DNA of 64,000 nt, from positions 177,019,499-177,083,498 of the forward strand of contig CM077150.1 in assembly GCA_039583875.1 (NCBI GenBank), read 5' to 3'. Below are positions 44,250 to 55,463 of the stretch, piece by piece (the stretch's first letter is position 1; each line of letters opens with the position of its first letter). A program made the position numbers and the translations under genes. A model generated the notes under the pieces. It had not been told where the DNA came from. It ran no database searches and saw only the letters and a list, made by a program, of their open reading frames with translations. The DNA comes from Platanthera guangdongensis (lineage: Eukaryota; Streptophyta; Magnoliopsida; Asparagales; Orchidaceae).

Positions 44250-44983
44250 TGTTGAAACCGATTTCTCAGTCTCCTATGCAGTTCGCCCTTGGGGAAGGGG
44301 TAGTCTTGTGCCTACTTTACTTCTGCAAGCAAAACAACAGAAAACAAGGAAAGACCGACACAAGGGCTCGGCGGGGTGGTCCCACCACACACCCGGAAGG
44401 TCTCTGAGCGCTTCATCTCCTTAGCCAGAGGCCGAGCTAAGGTACCCTTAGAAAGCACTTGAAAACTGGAGCAGGAAGACACAGGAAGCATGCCTTCTGG
44501 GGTACCCCTTGGGTCCTATTTATAGTTTTTAGAATCTGAACTGCCAATAACCAAAAGAACTGACCTGAAATTATCAGAAGACCCTTGGTTGGGTCTTCCA
44601 ACAACCAAACTCCACTATTTTGAAGGGCTATAGGCAGACCAGCGGGGGCAAAATAGTAAAAAGTAACTCATACATCCCGGCGAGCTGGGGAGCTTGATCA
44701 TCTCTGCAGGTCCTGCTCGCCTGCTATTGCCGAGCTCCGTCGGTGGGGCGCGAGATGGGATGGTGAGCTCGTCTATCCCTTGGTCGCTATCTGTTGTCCT
44801 GGGCCAGCTCGGTGAATGTCGAGCTTGGGGTCAACGAAGGTCGATCTTTGGTCGACGAATGCTGATCTCTGGCCGACGAATGTCGAGCTCGGGCTTGGCT
44901 TCTCCACTACTGAGCTTGCCTACTGCCTTCAGCCCGATCTGTCTGGTTCCTAGCGACCTTGCTCTCCGGACACGGGTTTGTAC
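44250..44983 (-). repeat. Tat2 3' LTR
   Basis: 734 bp. On the plus strand, TGTTGAAACC to GGTTTGTACA. It shares layout and some text with the Tat1 LTR (GGTCCCACC, CTGAACTGCCAATAACCAAA, CTATTTATAG), but its repeated word is CGAGCT/AGCTCG rather than TCTCGCC. Confidence 0.85.
44517..44524 (-). promoter_or_regulatory. TATA box in Tat2 LTR
   Basis: TATAAATA on the minus strand, at the same place as in Tat1. Confidence 0.7.
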
Positions 44984-45000
44984 ACAATCCCCGCTCTTTT
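44984..45000 (-). promoter_or_regulatory. Tat2 polypurine tract
   Basis: The minus strand reads AAAAAGAGCGGGGATTG before TGTACAAACC. Confidence 0.8.
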
Positions 45001-45100
45001 TGAGCTTGGCAAAGCTCGGAAAGAAACATCCAACCCTAAGTGTGCGGCGAGCGCAGGGTGGCGAGTTGGAGGTAATCTTTGGGTGGGGTCCACCTGCGGC

Positions 45101-45110
45101 TATATATATA
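45101..45110 (+). promoter_or_regulatory. TATA box of Tat2 sORF
   Basis: TATATATATA lies 59 bp upstream of ATG 45160, on the strand opposite to gag-pol. Confidence 0.6.
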
Positions 45111-45159
45111 CCTGCATACCTGCTTGACTCGCCATTCCCTTTGCTCTAACCCTGCCAAG

Positions 45160-46252
45160 ATGCCGCTTCCCAAGGAGATCCAAGAGCGCTTAGACCGAGC
45201 TCGCCAGGCTTCCGCAGCTCGCGTAGCCGCCCTGACGGCGGTTCCTGCCAAAGTTCCTCAAATTGATTCTGTCGAGCCCGGCTCCAAGAGGTCGAAGTCA
45301 TTCCCTCAGGCGGCCGAGCCCATTTACCACGACCTGAGGGCCACCCTAGAGCGCGAGACCGGCTTTTCCACTCGGACAATTCTGCAGAAGGATAGAGAGG
45401 TTGTCGTAGTCGGTGACGACCCGGATGGTCAACCTGACAACATGGGGGGTGTCAGGCCGCGAGAGCCCATACCGCGAGGCGAGGCGACTCCCGTGGACTT
45501 GCGGTTCATGGCACTGGATAACCGTCCCCAGGACCCGCCTCTTCTCTTTGGGATCCTGCCGGTGAGCTCGTAGAGGCCAAACTTGCCGGTGCGCGGCCCC
45601 TCTCCTCGGCAAACTAATGCGGCAACGGGAGCAGGTCTGGGAACCATCCCCACCCCGGGATTCGAGCTCCTTTCACCGGGGGCTCGCGACCCAGGTCACG
45701 GGAAGGACTTGAGGTTCATCCCTCCTCGCATCTCCTTTGAGCCGCCGAGCTCGTCAGGTCAATTTTGCTTGGACTCTTGCCCCATGAACTTTTCCTGCAT
45801 TCCCCTTCTTGCTGATACTTGTCTTCACAGCTCCCCCCAGCCAATCTGCTGCCGAAGAATCTTCTCGGGTAGCCCACTACTCTCCCCTCCCTTCCCCAAG
45901 CTCGCTGGACTCTTACCTGGGTCCTGAGGTGGTTCAAGGCGAGCTGACGAGGAGGGAGGTCAAGCTCCTCAAGAAGCTAGTGTGTGGGTTGCGCGAGGTG
46001 CAGGGGGTCAACGAGATGCTCCAACGCGACTATGCGCGTCTCGTCGATGAGGTGCGAAGCAGCCAGGCTGGCGTGCTGATGTCCCCCTCCCGGCTCCTAG
46101 ATGAGATAGACGATGGCCTCTCGGTGGCGCAGAGGAATTCGGGAAGGATCCGCGAGCTGCTCCGCACGCGGCAGCTTGGGGGCGGGGGTTGCGAGGCCGG
46201 GGTAGGTAAGTGGACGGCTCCTTTGCCGAGCCGACCGGTACTCGCATCCTGA
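45160..46252 (+). pseudogene. Tat2 sORF, small gene opposite to gag-pol
   Basis: Starts MPLPKEIQERLDRARQAS, a helical basic N-terminus. The frame runs to a stop at 45571 (a 138-residue product). Coding text then continues in other frames: 45640-45757 (FELLSPGARDPGHGKDL ... FEPPSSSGQ), a candidate intron 45758-45830 (GT to CACAG), and a final exon to 46252 with LTRREVKLLKKLVCGLREV and QRDYARLVDEVRSSQ, a coiled coil. Whether the 45571 stop is real or decay cannot be told from one copy. The Tat1 counterpart is at 2709-3574. No known domain recognised. With its own TATA box it is likely expressed apart from gag-pol. Confidence 0.5.
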
Positions 46253-46362
46253 TCCCCCCCTGCTCGCGCGCCCCGTCCTTTTATTCCTGAACTTGATCTG
46301 TAATAAGTAGTTTTTAGAATATTCTTGGACATGTCAATTAATATACTGCAATGTTTGACTTA
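46253..46362 (+). other. Tat2 gap after sORF
   Basis: Short A/T-rich stretch (CTGTAATAAGTAG) that may hold the sORF 3' end. It is interrupted by the LARD element. Confidence 0.45.
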
Positions 46363-46367
46363 GCCTT
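46363..46367. repeat. LARD target-site duplication, left (GCCTT)
   Basis: GCCTT precedes the LTR. The identical GCCTT is at 55305-55309. Confidence 0.92.
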
Positions 46368-47339
46368 TGATTGATATTTTCGCATCAAGTCCGAAAACTT
46401 AATGCGGTTAAAACTCCAAAAAGATTTACGAAGCGCGGCGCCCCAGGCAGTTTTATTTAAGTAGAAAAGCGGATTTGGTTTTTATTTAGAAAACGGGGCG
46501 CGTGTATTTATTTATTTGGATATAAAAAGCTGTGATTGAGTTTTAACGAAAGGAGGCAAGTGCACCTATCGTGAGTAGTACAGGATATTCCGAGTGGAAT
46601 ATCGAGGTCATATTGTTCTCGGGGTCGGTTCGATTATTTCTACACTTCCCTGGAGGGGACTACTATTTTACCGATAATTACTTGTCGGGTAATATATATA
46701 AACAAAAGGCAGAAAATAAAAGCATAATAAAGGGTGGAGCCGATGAAGAGCTTAGCTCGAGGGCACCGAATAAAATTGAACTAAAATATACTTTTAATAA
46801 AAAGAGATCCTAAATTTCTAATTAATTAAGGCGGAGACTTGGCCGTGGAGGTTCCACTAAAATGAGTACACCTATCTCTAGGACTATCGCTCACCTGAAC
46901 GCTAAGACTATTCGACCAGGCTCTCATCCGACGAAGGATTCCTCTTAACGCCCGCATTACGCTAAGAACCCCGCTATTGGGTAGGGAACCCAATCCGGTA
47001 GAGTTGACTCGCCTCCTCTCTCGAGGGTTAGTGCGGAACTCCATTTATCAAGGGGTGATCGGTCCATACGCACGGCCTCTCGGCCAGCTAGCATATGGAC
47101 TATCGAAATAGGGCCCACACATCGATTATGTGGTCCTACGCGTCGTAAACTCAAGGCAAACCTTAAGTGATTTTAATTAATTAGAAAAATGAGACCTTTA
47201 ATTATTTTAGACTATTTTATCTGTCCCAATGCTCTTCGATACTGAGGGCTAAGAATGGTTAGCCACTCATCGGAATGGGGACGGCAGTGATGAAAAAGCA
47301 GAAAATTAAAGCAGTAAAATAAAGTAGGAAAAGGAAAGC

Positions 47340-47770
47340 AGTAAATTGCAAATCCTACTCAAACGAGAAGGACTGAAATGAAAGCTGTAAAAGTGCAAGT
47401 CCCGGCTCAAATGAGTGGGCGGGAAAAAGAAAGCAAGTCCTACTCAAACGATTAGGAGAAAATAAATGCGATTATAAGTCCATCTCAGATTATTACAGTA
47501 AAATAAAGACCGACCATTTAACTCAAGTGAGTAGGCGGAAAATAAAATCCAGCCATTTAACTCCTAGCGAGTAGGCGGAAAATAAAATCTAACACTCACG
47601 CACTTGACATAAAATTAAAACACACCCACTCTATAAAAAATAAACACACTCTACTGGAATTGAAATATGCATACACACAACAAAAATGAAAATGCACACG
47701 TACACGTCCTACTCAAACGAGTAGGCGGGAAATAAAAGCACGTCATTTAACTCTTAACGATTAGGCGAAA
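47340..47770 (-). repeat. Imperfect repeats of 'ctcaaacgagtaggcggaaaataaaa' type
   Basis: A dispersed unit with core CTCAAACGAGTAGGCGG occurs about ten times in this LTR region and again at 53040-53470. Spacing is irregular. Function unknown. Confidence 0.65.
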
Positions 47771-48647
47771 ATAGATGCAACACACGCACACACACGTACA
47801 AAATTTAAAGAAAGCTATAGAATCTATCTCATACACGCACGCACATGTAAAAAAAATAGGAAAAGCTAAGTGACCGAAAAATTAAAACAACTACATTTTT
47901 ACCGATGGAATACGGTAGAAATGAATAAAAAGTGAAAATAAAATTTAAAGGAGCAAAAAAAAGTTTGCAAATAAACGAAAAGTGCAAGTGCTCGAAAAAT
48001 TGAAATGAATACATTTCTACCAATAGAGTGCGGTAGAAATGCATAAAATGAAGAAATAAAATTTAAACGGGCAAAAAGTTTTTGAAAATAAAAGCAAAAA
48101 ATGAAGTGGTTGAAAAATTAAAATGCTTACGTTTTCATTCTTATAACTTTATAGAAACGCAAAAAAAGTGGAAATAAAACTAAAGGAGAACAAAAAGTTT
48201 TACGATCCTAAAGAGCCTAAGTTAAAGAAATTTAAAAACCACATTTTAAAACATTTTTATAAACCCATAAGAATGAAAACTACGTAGAAATAACAAACTA
48301 AACTTAAACAAGCATGGAGCATGGAAATAAAATTGCGATACAACGGCTAGAAAATTGAAAAATTCCTAAGTTAAATTAGTTACAAAAGCTAAGGAAAAAC
48401 ATAAAAAGCACAAAAAAGGAAACAAAAAATTACTTAAGGTAGGGCGCTTGTGCAGATTTTCATACATCATAGAGGAGAAAATGAACATTTCTATTAAGTA
48501 GAAAAGGGTTACAATAAACATAAAACAAATACATAAAAAAGGGGGGAGATAAAATTCCCTTACAATGCATAAATAGCCCCCAAGAACAGCCCTAACATAA
48601 GCAAAGTGGTTCAAAAAGTGGAACAGCAGCTCAAAACAGAAGGGGTC

Positions 48648-48655
48648 AATTTATA
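48648..48655 (-). promoter_or_regulatory. TATA box of LARD 3' LTR
   Basis: TATAAATT on the minus strand, downstream of the word array. The copy in the other LTR is at 54343-54350. Confidence 0.65.
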
Positions 48656-48669
48656 GGAAAAATTTCATT

Positions 48670-49430
48670 ATACACGCCCAAGGTCACGGGTGTGTACCAT
48701 GGGCGTGTTAGTACTATTTAATAACTGAATTTGGTGAAGTGATGGATTTGACGGCGATTTGAATTTACGGCCGAAAACGCGACGGTCATGCCCCTGGTCA
48801 CGGGCGTGATGGTGGGCATGTCGGCACTATTGAATAGCAGATTTCGGTGACTTGATGGCGATTTGACGTTGTGGCGGAAATCGCGGCGGTCACGCCCCAG
48901 GTCACGGGCGTGACGGTGGGCGTGTCGGGGAGGTTGAACTTGGGCCATTTGCATCGAAAGTCATCGGCGGCAGTTTGTCGGGCCAGGTGGTGGAAGAGTC
49001 ACGCCCTATGTCATGGGCGTGACTCCGGGCGTGTCGGGTTGACTCGACTCTCGACAAACGTCGAGCGCAAAATGTCGAGTTGAAAATTCATCGAGCGGGA
49101 AGAGGAGTCATGTCCTAGGTCACGGGCGTGACGCTAGGCGTGGCGCAGAGTCGACGATCTTCGAGTTGAAATCGTCGAGCGGGATGGACACGGGCTTGGT
49201 CACGCCCCGTGTCGGATTGACACGGGTGTGTGGCCGAGCGTGTCAGCTGGGTCGACGATCGTTGAGTGCGATCTCATCAATCTGGATGGTCACGGGCATG
49301 GGTCACGGGCGTGACTTGGGTGACACGGGCGTGACATGGGCGTGCCATATTATTTCTTCAACAATTGTTCATTTCTTAAGAATTTGACGTATCACGCCCT
49401 GGTCATGGGCATGACCAACAGTACACGGGC
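48670..49430 (-). repeat. CACGCCC / GGGCGTGAC array in LARD 3' LTR
   Basis: Pairs of GTCACGCCC and CACGGGCGTGAC form near-palindromic units, e.g. 48790, 48892, 49000, 49110, 49200 and 49300. They are separated by text containing GTCGACGATCGTCGAG-like words. The same array is at 54365-55130. Confidence 0.92.
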
Positions 49431-49609
49431 GTTTACTTTGATTTTTTGACAATTTTTCCTGAAAAATTCAGGAAACAAAAATAACTATAAGTTAGAAAAT
49501 ATTTACAAAAAGGAAGCAATTTATTAAGGAAAAACAACTAAAAATAACAAAAAGAAACTAATACGTCCTATTTAATGTATATAAAAACATATATATTTAC
49601 AACTCATCA

Positions 49610-49623
49610 AATACCCTCATACG
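49610..49623 (-). promoter_or_regulatory. LARD polypurine tract
   Basis: The minus strand reads CGTATGAGGGTATT, directly before the LTR start TGATGAG. Confidence 0.85.
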
Positions 49624-52038
49624 TAAGCTTTTGCTATTCTAGAGCAAAAGTTGGAGATAACTTATAATGAATTAAGGAAATCCTAATTTTATCTACCGCT
49701 TGACTTAATTGAAAGAATGATCTAAATGAATATCTGAGGTTTAGAGTAAAATCTTAAATTATGAAAAAAATTTAAATAAAGGAAGAGTTTCAACTAAAGA
49801 CTTCTGTTATGATCGAATAGAAAACAAAAAATTTTATTTGTTTGGCTAACAAAAATAGATTGGATTTATGAAACTGTAACTTCGAAAAATTAAAGGAAAT
49901 AATTTAATTTATAAATTATGCTCTCAAAAAGATTTTACAAATAAATCTAGAATTTTTTTGAATTTGGCGGAGGGGGATATCGTGGTATTTGAAGAAGGCT
50001 TTGAATTAGAGGCGAGGGTATATTTTTTCGCTCGAACCTCTAATGAAATTTTTTGGTTTGAATGTGGATGTTAGGAAAATGAAATCTTATTTTCCATAAC
50101 ATAATATATTTTTTAACATCTTCATAATAATACAATGTATAAGTGTAGGAGTAATGAATTTTATCTTCTTACTGCATAACATATATTCTTTTCAAATATT
50201 GGATGTCTATGTTAACGGAACGAAATCTTATTCTCATTGACATAAGATCTTTTAAGAATCAAAATCATGTCAAGTATGTCATGAAAAAAGGTGATAGGTT
50301 TGTGTTCAAAAATAAAACTAGGTTTAATAAAAAGTTTTTGAGAACAACTTTTATAAATTAAACGTTCCTAAAATTCGAAAAAAGCTTGCAGTTAACATAA
50401 TTGAAATCTAAGATCGTTATTTCTAACAAAAGAAATGTGTAACTATTTAGATAAGTAGAAGTAATTCTGAAAACATGTCTCTATCTAAATAAAAAATGCA
50501 TACGAAAAACTTTTTAAAACTTAACCCCAGATATCTAAATCTATCGATCTCCAATTAATAAACGAATAGTAAGCAAAGAATAAATAAAATTCGCTTATAA
50601 ATTAACTCGCAACTAAATTTTCGGAGAGCGAAAAGGGTTAAGAATTGAGATATTCGATTTATCTGTTACATAATTAACAAAATATTTTTTTGTTGGAATT
50701 TTTAGAGTTTTTATCATTTTTTTTTGAATATTTTTGGGTTTTTATCATTTTTTGGAATTTTTGATTATCATTTTTTTGCATTTTTGTTTATCATCTTTTT
50801 AGGATTTTTGGATTTTCAAATTTTTTTTTATTTATTTTTTTTATTATTTTATTTTATCAAATTATTTACAAAAAATTTACAGAGTAAATTTTTTTTTTTT
50901 GACTTTTTAGTTATTGGCCCGCGAACAGACTCTTATTAAGGTGGTTGGTTCGATGAGTCGAACGTCGCGGGCTTGCTAAAAACGAGATTTTACAAATAAG
51001 AAGAGTGGGGGAGGAAAGAGAAAGATTTAGTTTTATACAAAAAAATATTTACAAAGTAAAAGAAATAATTTTTTTTTTGAATTTTTGTTTTGTTTTATGG
51101 ATTTTTTTTTGTTTTTTTTATTATAAGAATAAGAAAGAAAGAAAAATTTTGAGGTTTAATTTTTGCAATTTTTTTTATTTTTGATGATTTTTGTTATTAC
51201 TGTAGAGTATAAAAGTGCAATAATAGAAAAAAAATAAGAAAACACCCTCATACTTAAATCCAACATTATCCCCAATGTTGCAATCTAGCTATGGGGAACT
51301 ATAATATACAAAATGAAATATGGACAAAAATAAAAAGGAGGGTAAAAGCTTCTCTAAGACGAGTGTGGGGAGGCCCATGTGAAACCCTGCAGTATTTAGA
51401 ACAAAAATATAACAGAAAACACAAACAAAATATAAACTCGGCCTAAAGTGTGCGGGTGTTAGGGGGCAAGTGTGTGTGACTCGAAGCTAACGTCTTAGCT
51501 GATGTGTGCTATAGAAATGCGGACCCCTAGTGTGCACAAAAGTGTAAAGCGCGCTGAAGTGAAAACAAAATGGATATATATATATAAAAAGAAATTTTTT
51601 ATTTATTTGCAATGGTGTTTTTTTTTGAAAAACTTTTGTTTTTGGTTTTTAGTTTTTTTTGCGCTTTTAGTTAATTTTTCTTTTTTTTTGTTTTTTTTAA
51701 GTTTTATAGATTTTTTAGTTTTTTAGAGTTTTGAGTTCTAAGGGTTTTTTTTGGTTTTATGAATTTAATTTTTAGGATTTTTATAATTTTTAAGTTTTTA
51801 GATTTTTTTTTTATTTTTTTTTTAGTTTTTTAGGTTTTTAGATTTTTGGATTTTTTAGTTTTTATGTTTTTTAGATTTTTGGATTTTTTAGTTGTTAAGT
51901 TTTTTTTTACTTTGAGTTTGTTAATTAGTTAGTTTTTGTTAGTAGAAAACGACGTCATTTTATTTATATAATTTTTTTAAAAATATATAATAGATAAAAT
52001 TAATAGGTCTCCAGAGTTTAAAATAACGACTCGAAATT
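49624..52038 (-). other. LARD internal region, non-coding
   Basis: No gag, protease, RT or integrase text in six frames. The right part (50650-51930) is extremely T-rich on the plus strand, so purine-rich in the element's RNA. A TTTAAGTATGAGGGTG-type signature at about 51241-51290 on the minus strand repeats the terminal polypurine tract. Confidence 0.8.
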
Positions 52039-52056
52039 TCTCCGGCAACGGCGCCA
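52039..52056 (-). promoter_or_regulatory. LARD primer binding site (tRNA-Asp)
   Basis: The plus strand reads CTCCGGCAACGGCGCCA, one base off the 3' end of plant tRNA-Asp as I recall it (CCCCGGCAACGGCGCCA). It lies six bases inside the 5' LTR. Confidence 0.85.
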
Positions 52057-52062
52057 AAAACT

Positions 52063-55000
52063 TGATTGATATTTTCGCATCAAGTCCGAAAACTTAATGC
52101 GGTTAAAACTCCAAAAAGATTTACGAAGTGCGGCGCCCCGGGCGGTTTTATTTAAGTAGAAAAGCGGATTTGGTTTTTATTTAGAAAACGGGGCGCGCGT
52201 ATTTATTTATTTGGATATAAAAAGGTGTGATCGAGTTTTAACGAAAGGAGGCAAGTGCACCTATCGTGAGTAGTACAGGATATTCCATGTGGAATATCGA
52301 GGTCGTATTGTTCTCGGGGTCGGTTCGATTATATCTACACTTCCCTGGAGGAGACTATTATTTTACCGATAATTACTTGTCGGGTAATATATATAAACAA
52401 AAGGCAGAAAATAAAAGCATAATAAAGGGTGGAGCCAATGAAGAGCTTAGCTCGAGGGCACCGAATAAAATTGAACTAAAATATACTTTTAATAAAAAGA
52501 GATCCTAAATTTCTAATTAATTAAGGCGGAGACTTGGCCGTGGAGGTTCCACTAAAATGAGCTCACCTATCTCTAGGACTATCGCTCACATGAACGCTAA
52601 GACTATTCGACCGGACTCTCGTCCGACGAACGATTCCTCCTAACGCCCGCATTACGCTAAGAACCCCGCTATTGGGTGGGGAACCCAATCCGGTAGAGGT
52701 GACGCGCCTCCTCTCTCGAGGGTTAGTGCGGAACTCCATTTACCAAGGGGTGATCGGTCCATACACACGGCCTCTCGGCTAGCTAGCGTATGGACTACGA
52801 AAATAGGGCCCACACATCGATTATGTGGTCCTACGCGTCGTAAACCCAAGGCAAACCTTAAGTGATTTTAATTAATTAGAAAAATGAGATCTTTAATTAT
52901 TTTATGCTATTTTATCTGTCCCAATGCTCTTCGATACTGAGGGCTAAGAACGGTTAGCCACTCATCGGAATGTGGACGGCAGCGATGAAAAAGCAGAAAA
53001 TTAAAGCAGGAAAATAAAGCAGGAAAAGGAAAGCAGTAAATTGCAAGTCCTACTCAAACGAGTAGAACTGAAATGAAAGCTGAAAAAGTGCAAGTCCCGG
53101 CTCAATTGAGTGGGTGGGAAAAAGAAAGGAAGTCCTACTCAAATGAGTAAGAGAAAATAAATGCGATTACAAATCCATCTCAGATTATTACAGTAAAATA
53201 AAGACCGGCCATTTAACTCAAGTGAGTAGGCGGTAAATAAAATCCAGTCATTTAACTCCTAGCGAGTTGGCGGAAAATAAAATCTAACACTCATGCACTC
53301 GACATAAAATTAAAACACACCCACTCTACAAAAAATAAACACACTCTACTGGAATTGAAATACGCACACACACAACAGAAATGAAAACTCACACGTACAC
53401 GTCCTACTCAAACGAGTAGGCGGGAAATAAAAGCACGACATTTAACTCTTAATGAGTAGGCGAAAATAGATGCAACACACGCACACACACGTACAAAATT
53501 GAAAGAAAGCTATAGAATCTATCTCATACACGCACGCACATGTACAAAAAATAGGAATAGCTAAGTGACCGAAAAATTAAAACAACTACATTTTTACCGA
53601 TGTAATGCGGTAGAAATGAATAAAAAGTGAAAATAAAATTTAAAGGAGCAAAAAAAAGTTTGCAAATAAACGAAAAGTGCAAGTGCTCGAAAAAATGAAA
53701 TGAATACATTTCTACCGATAGAATGCGGTATAAATGCATAAAATGAAGAAATAAAATTTAAACGAGCAAAAAGTTTTTGAAAATAAACCAAAAAATGAAG
53801 TGGTTGAAAAATTAAAATGCTTACGTTTTCATTCTTATAACTTTATAGAAACGCATAAAAAGTGGAAATAAAACTAAAAGAGAACAAAAAGTTTTACGAT
53901 GCTAAAGAGCCTAAGTTAAAGAAATTTAAAAACCACCTTTTAAAACATTTTTATAAACCCATAGGAATGAAAACTACGTAGAAATAACAAACTAAACCTA
54001 AACAAGTACAGGGCATGGAAATAAAATTGCGATTACAACGGCAGAAAATTGAAAAATTCCTAAGTTAAACTAGTTACAAAAGCTAAGGAAAAACATAAAA
54101 AGCACAAAAACGGAAACGAAAAATTACTTAATGTAGGGCGCTTGGGCAGATTTTCATATATCATAGAGGAGAAAATGAACATTTTTATTAAGTAAAAAAA
54201 GGTTACAATAAACATAAAAACAAATACATAAAAAAGAGGGGAGAGAAAATTCCCTTACAATGCATAAACAGCCCCCAAGAACAGCCCTAACATAAGCAAA
54301 GTGGTTCAAAAAGTGGAACAGCAGCTCAAAATAGAAGGGGTCAATTTATAGGAAAAATTTCATTATACACGCCCAAGGTCACGGGCGTGTACCATGGGCG
54401 TGTCAGTACTATTTAACAACTGAATTCGGTGAAGTGACAGATTTGACGGCGATTGGACTTTACGGTCGAAAACGCGGCGGTCACGCCCCTGGACACGGGA
54501 GTGACGGTGGGCGTGTCGGCACTATTGAGCAGCAGATTTCGATGACTTGATGGCGATTTGACATTGCGGCGGAAATCGCGACAGTCACGCCCCAGGTCAC
54601 GGGCGTGACGGTGGGCGTGTCGGGGAGGTTGAACTGGGCGCCGTTTGCGTCGAAAGTCGTCGGCGGCGGTTTGTCGGGCCAGGTGGTGGAAGAGTCACGC
54701 CCTAGGTCACGGGCGTGACTCCGGGCGTGTCGGGTTGAGTCGACACTCGACAAACGTCGAGCGCAAAATGTCGAGTTGAAAATTCGTCGAGCGGGAAGAG
54801 GAGTCATGCCCTAGGTCACGGGCGTGACACTAGGCGTGACGCAGAGTCGACGATCGTCGAGTTGAAATCGTCGAGCGCGATGGACACGGGCTTGGTCACG
54901 CCCCGTGTCGGATTGACACGGGTGTGTGACCGAGCGTGTCAGCTAGGTCGACAATCGTTGAGCGCGATCTTGTCAATCTGGATGGTCACGGGCATGGGTC

Positions 55001-55304
55001 ACGGGCGTGACTTGGGTGACACGGGCGTGACATGGGCGTGTCACGCTATTTCTTCAAAAATTGTTCATTTCTCGGGAATTTGACGTATCACGCCCTGGTC
55101 ACGGGCATGACCAACAGTACACGGGCATGTACTTTGATTTTTTGACAATATTTCCTGAAAAATTCAGGAAACAAAAATAACTCTAAGTTAGAAAATATTT
55201 ACAAAAAGGAAGCAATTTATTAAGGAAAAACAACTAAAAATAAAAAAAGAAACTAATACGTCTTATTTAATGTATATAAAAACACGCATATTTACAACTC
55301 ATCA
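52063..55304 (-). repeat. LARD 5' LTR
   Basis: 3242 bp, the same length as its partner. On the element's strand it drives transcription from TATAAATT at 54343-54350, below the word array at 54365-55130. Confidence 0.95.
54365..55130 (-). repeat. CACGCCC / GGGCGTGAC array in LARD 5' LTR
   Basis: Same organisation as 48670-49430. Most copy differences between the two arrays are C/T or G/A changes at CG positions (e.g. 'tcatgcccta' against 'tcatgtccta'). Confidence 0.92.
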
Positions 55305-55309
55305 GCCTT
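55305..55309. repeat. LARD target-site duplication, right (GCCTT)
   Basis: Exact match to 46363-46367. Confidence 0.92.
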
Positions 55310-55349
55310 GATTTAACCGATTGGACGGCTTGCCCCAGATTTCGTTTCC

Positions 55350-55357
55350 TATAAATA
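55350..55357 (+). promoter_or_regulatory. TATA box of Tat2 aORF
   Basis: TATAAATA, 114 bp upstream of ATG 55464. The matching box in Tat1 is at 3930. Confidence 0.7.
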
Positions 55358-55463
55358 GCCCCTCCCCCTCACCAAACTCGTACTGTGCCTTTATTGCTTT
55401 CTTTCCTTCTCTTTCTGCGCTTTTCTCTATCTTTGCTCGCGCTCTGCTTTTTCCTCTGCGAAC

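Larger units (their letters stand above)
46368..49609 (-). repeat. LARD 3' LTR
   Basis: On the plus strand, TGATTGATATTTTCG to ACAACTCATCA. It is near identical by eye to 52063-55304. It contains a GTAGGCGG/CTCAAACGAG repeated region (47340-47770), a minus-strand TATA box at 48648 and the GGGCGTGAC word array (48670-49430). Confidence 0.95.
46368..55304 (-). mobile_element. Complete non-coding LARD-like element
   Basis: 8937 bp with two LTRs of 3242 bp each, an internal region of 2453 bp, TSD GCCTT on both sides, a tRNA-Asp primer site and a polypurine tract. Both sites show minus-strand orientation. No gag or pol is present in any frame. Large LTRs, intact replication signals and a non-coding interior fit the definition of a LARD (large retrotransposon derivative), which must use the proteins of another element. 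The signals resemble those of Tat/Athila-type elements and of the old element at 1-2295/35617-37900. Confidence 0.92.

Noticed and set aside
46571..46813. 80-residue plus-strand ORF present in both LARD LTRs (also at 52266)
   Set aside because: Antisense to the element, in the U5 region; kept by LTR identity, no recognisable family.
50650..51930. Phe/Leu-rich ORFs in the T-rich LARD interior, as possible membrane proteins
   Set aside because: Pure low-complexity T tracts give Phe/Leu by composition; no start context or conservation.
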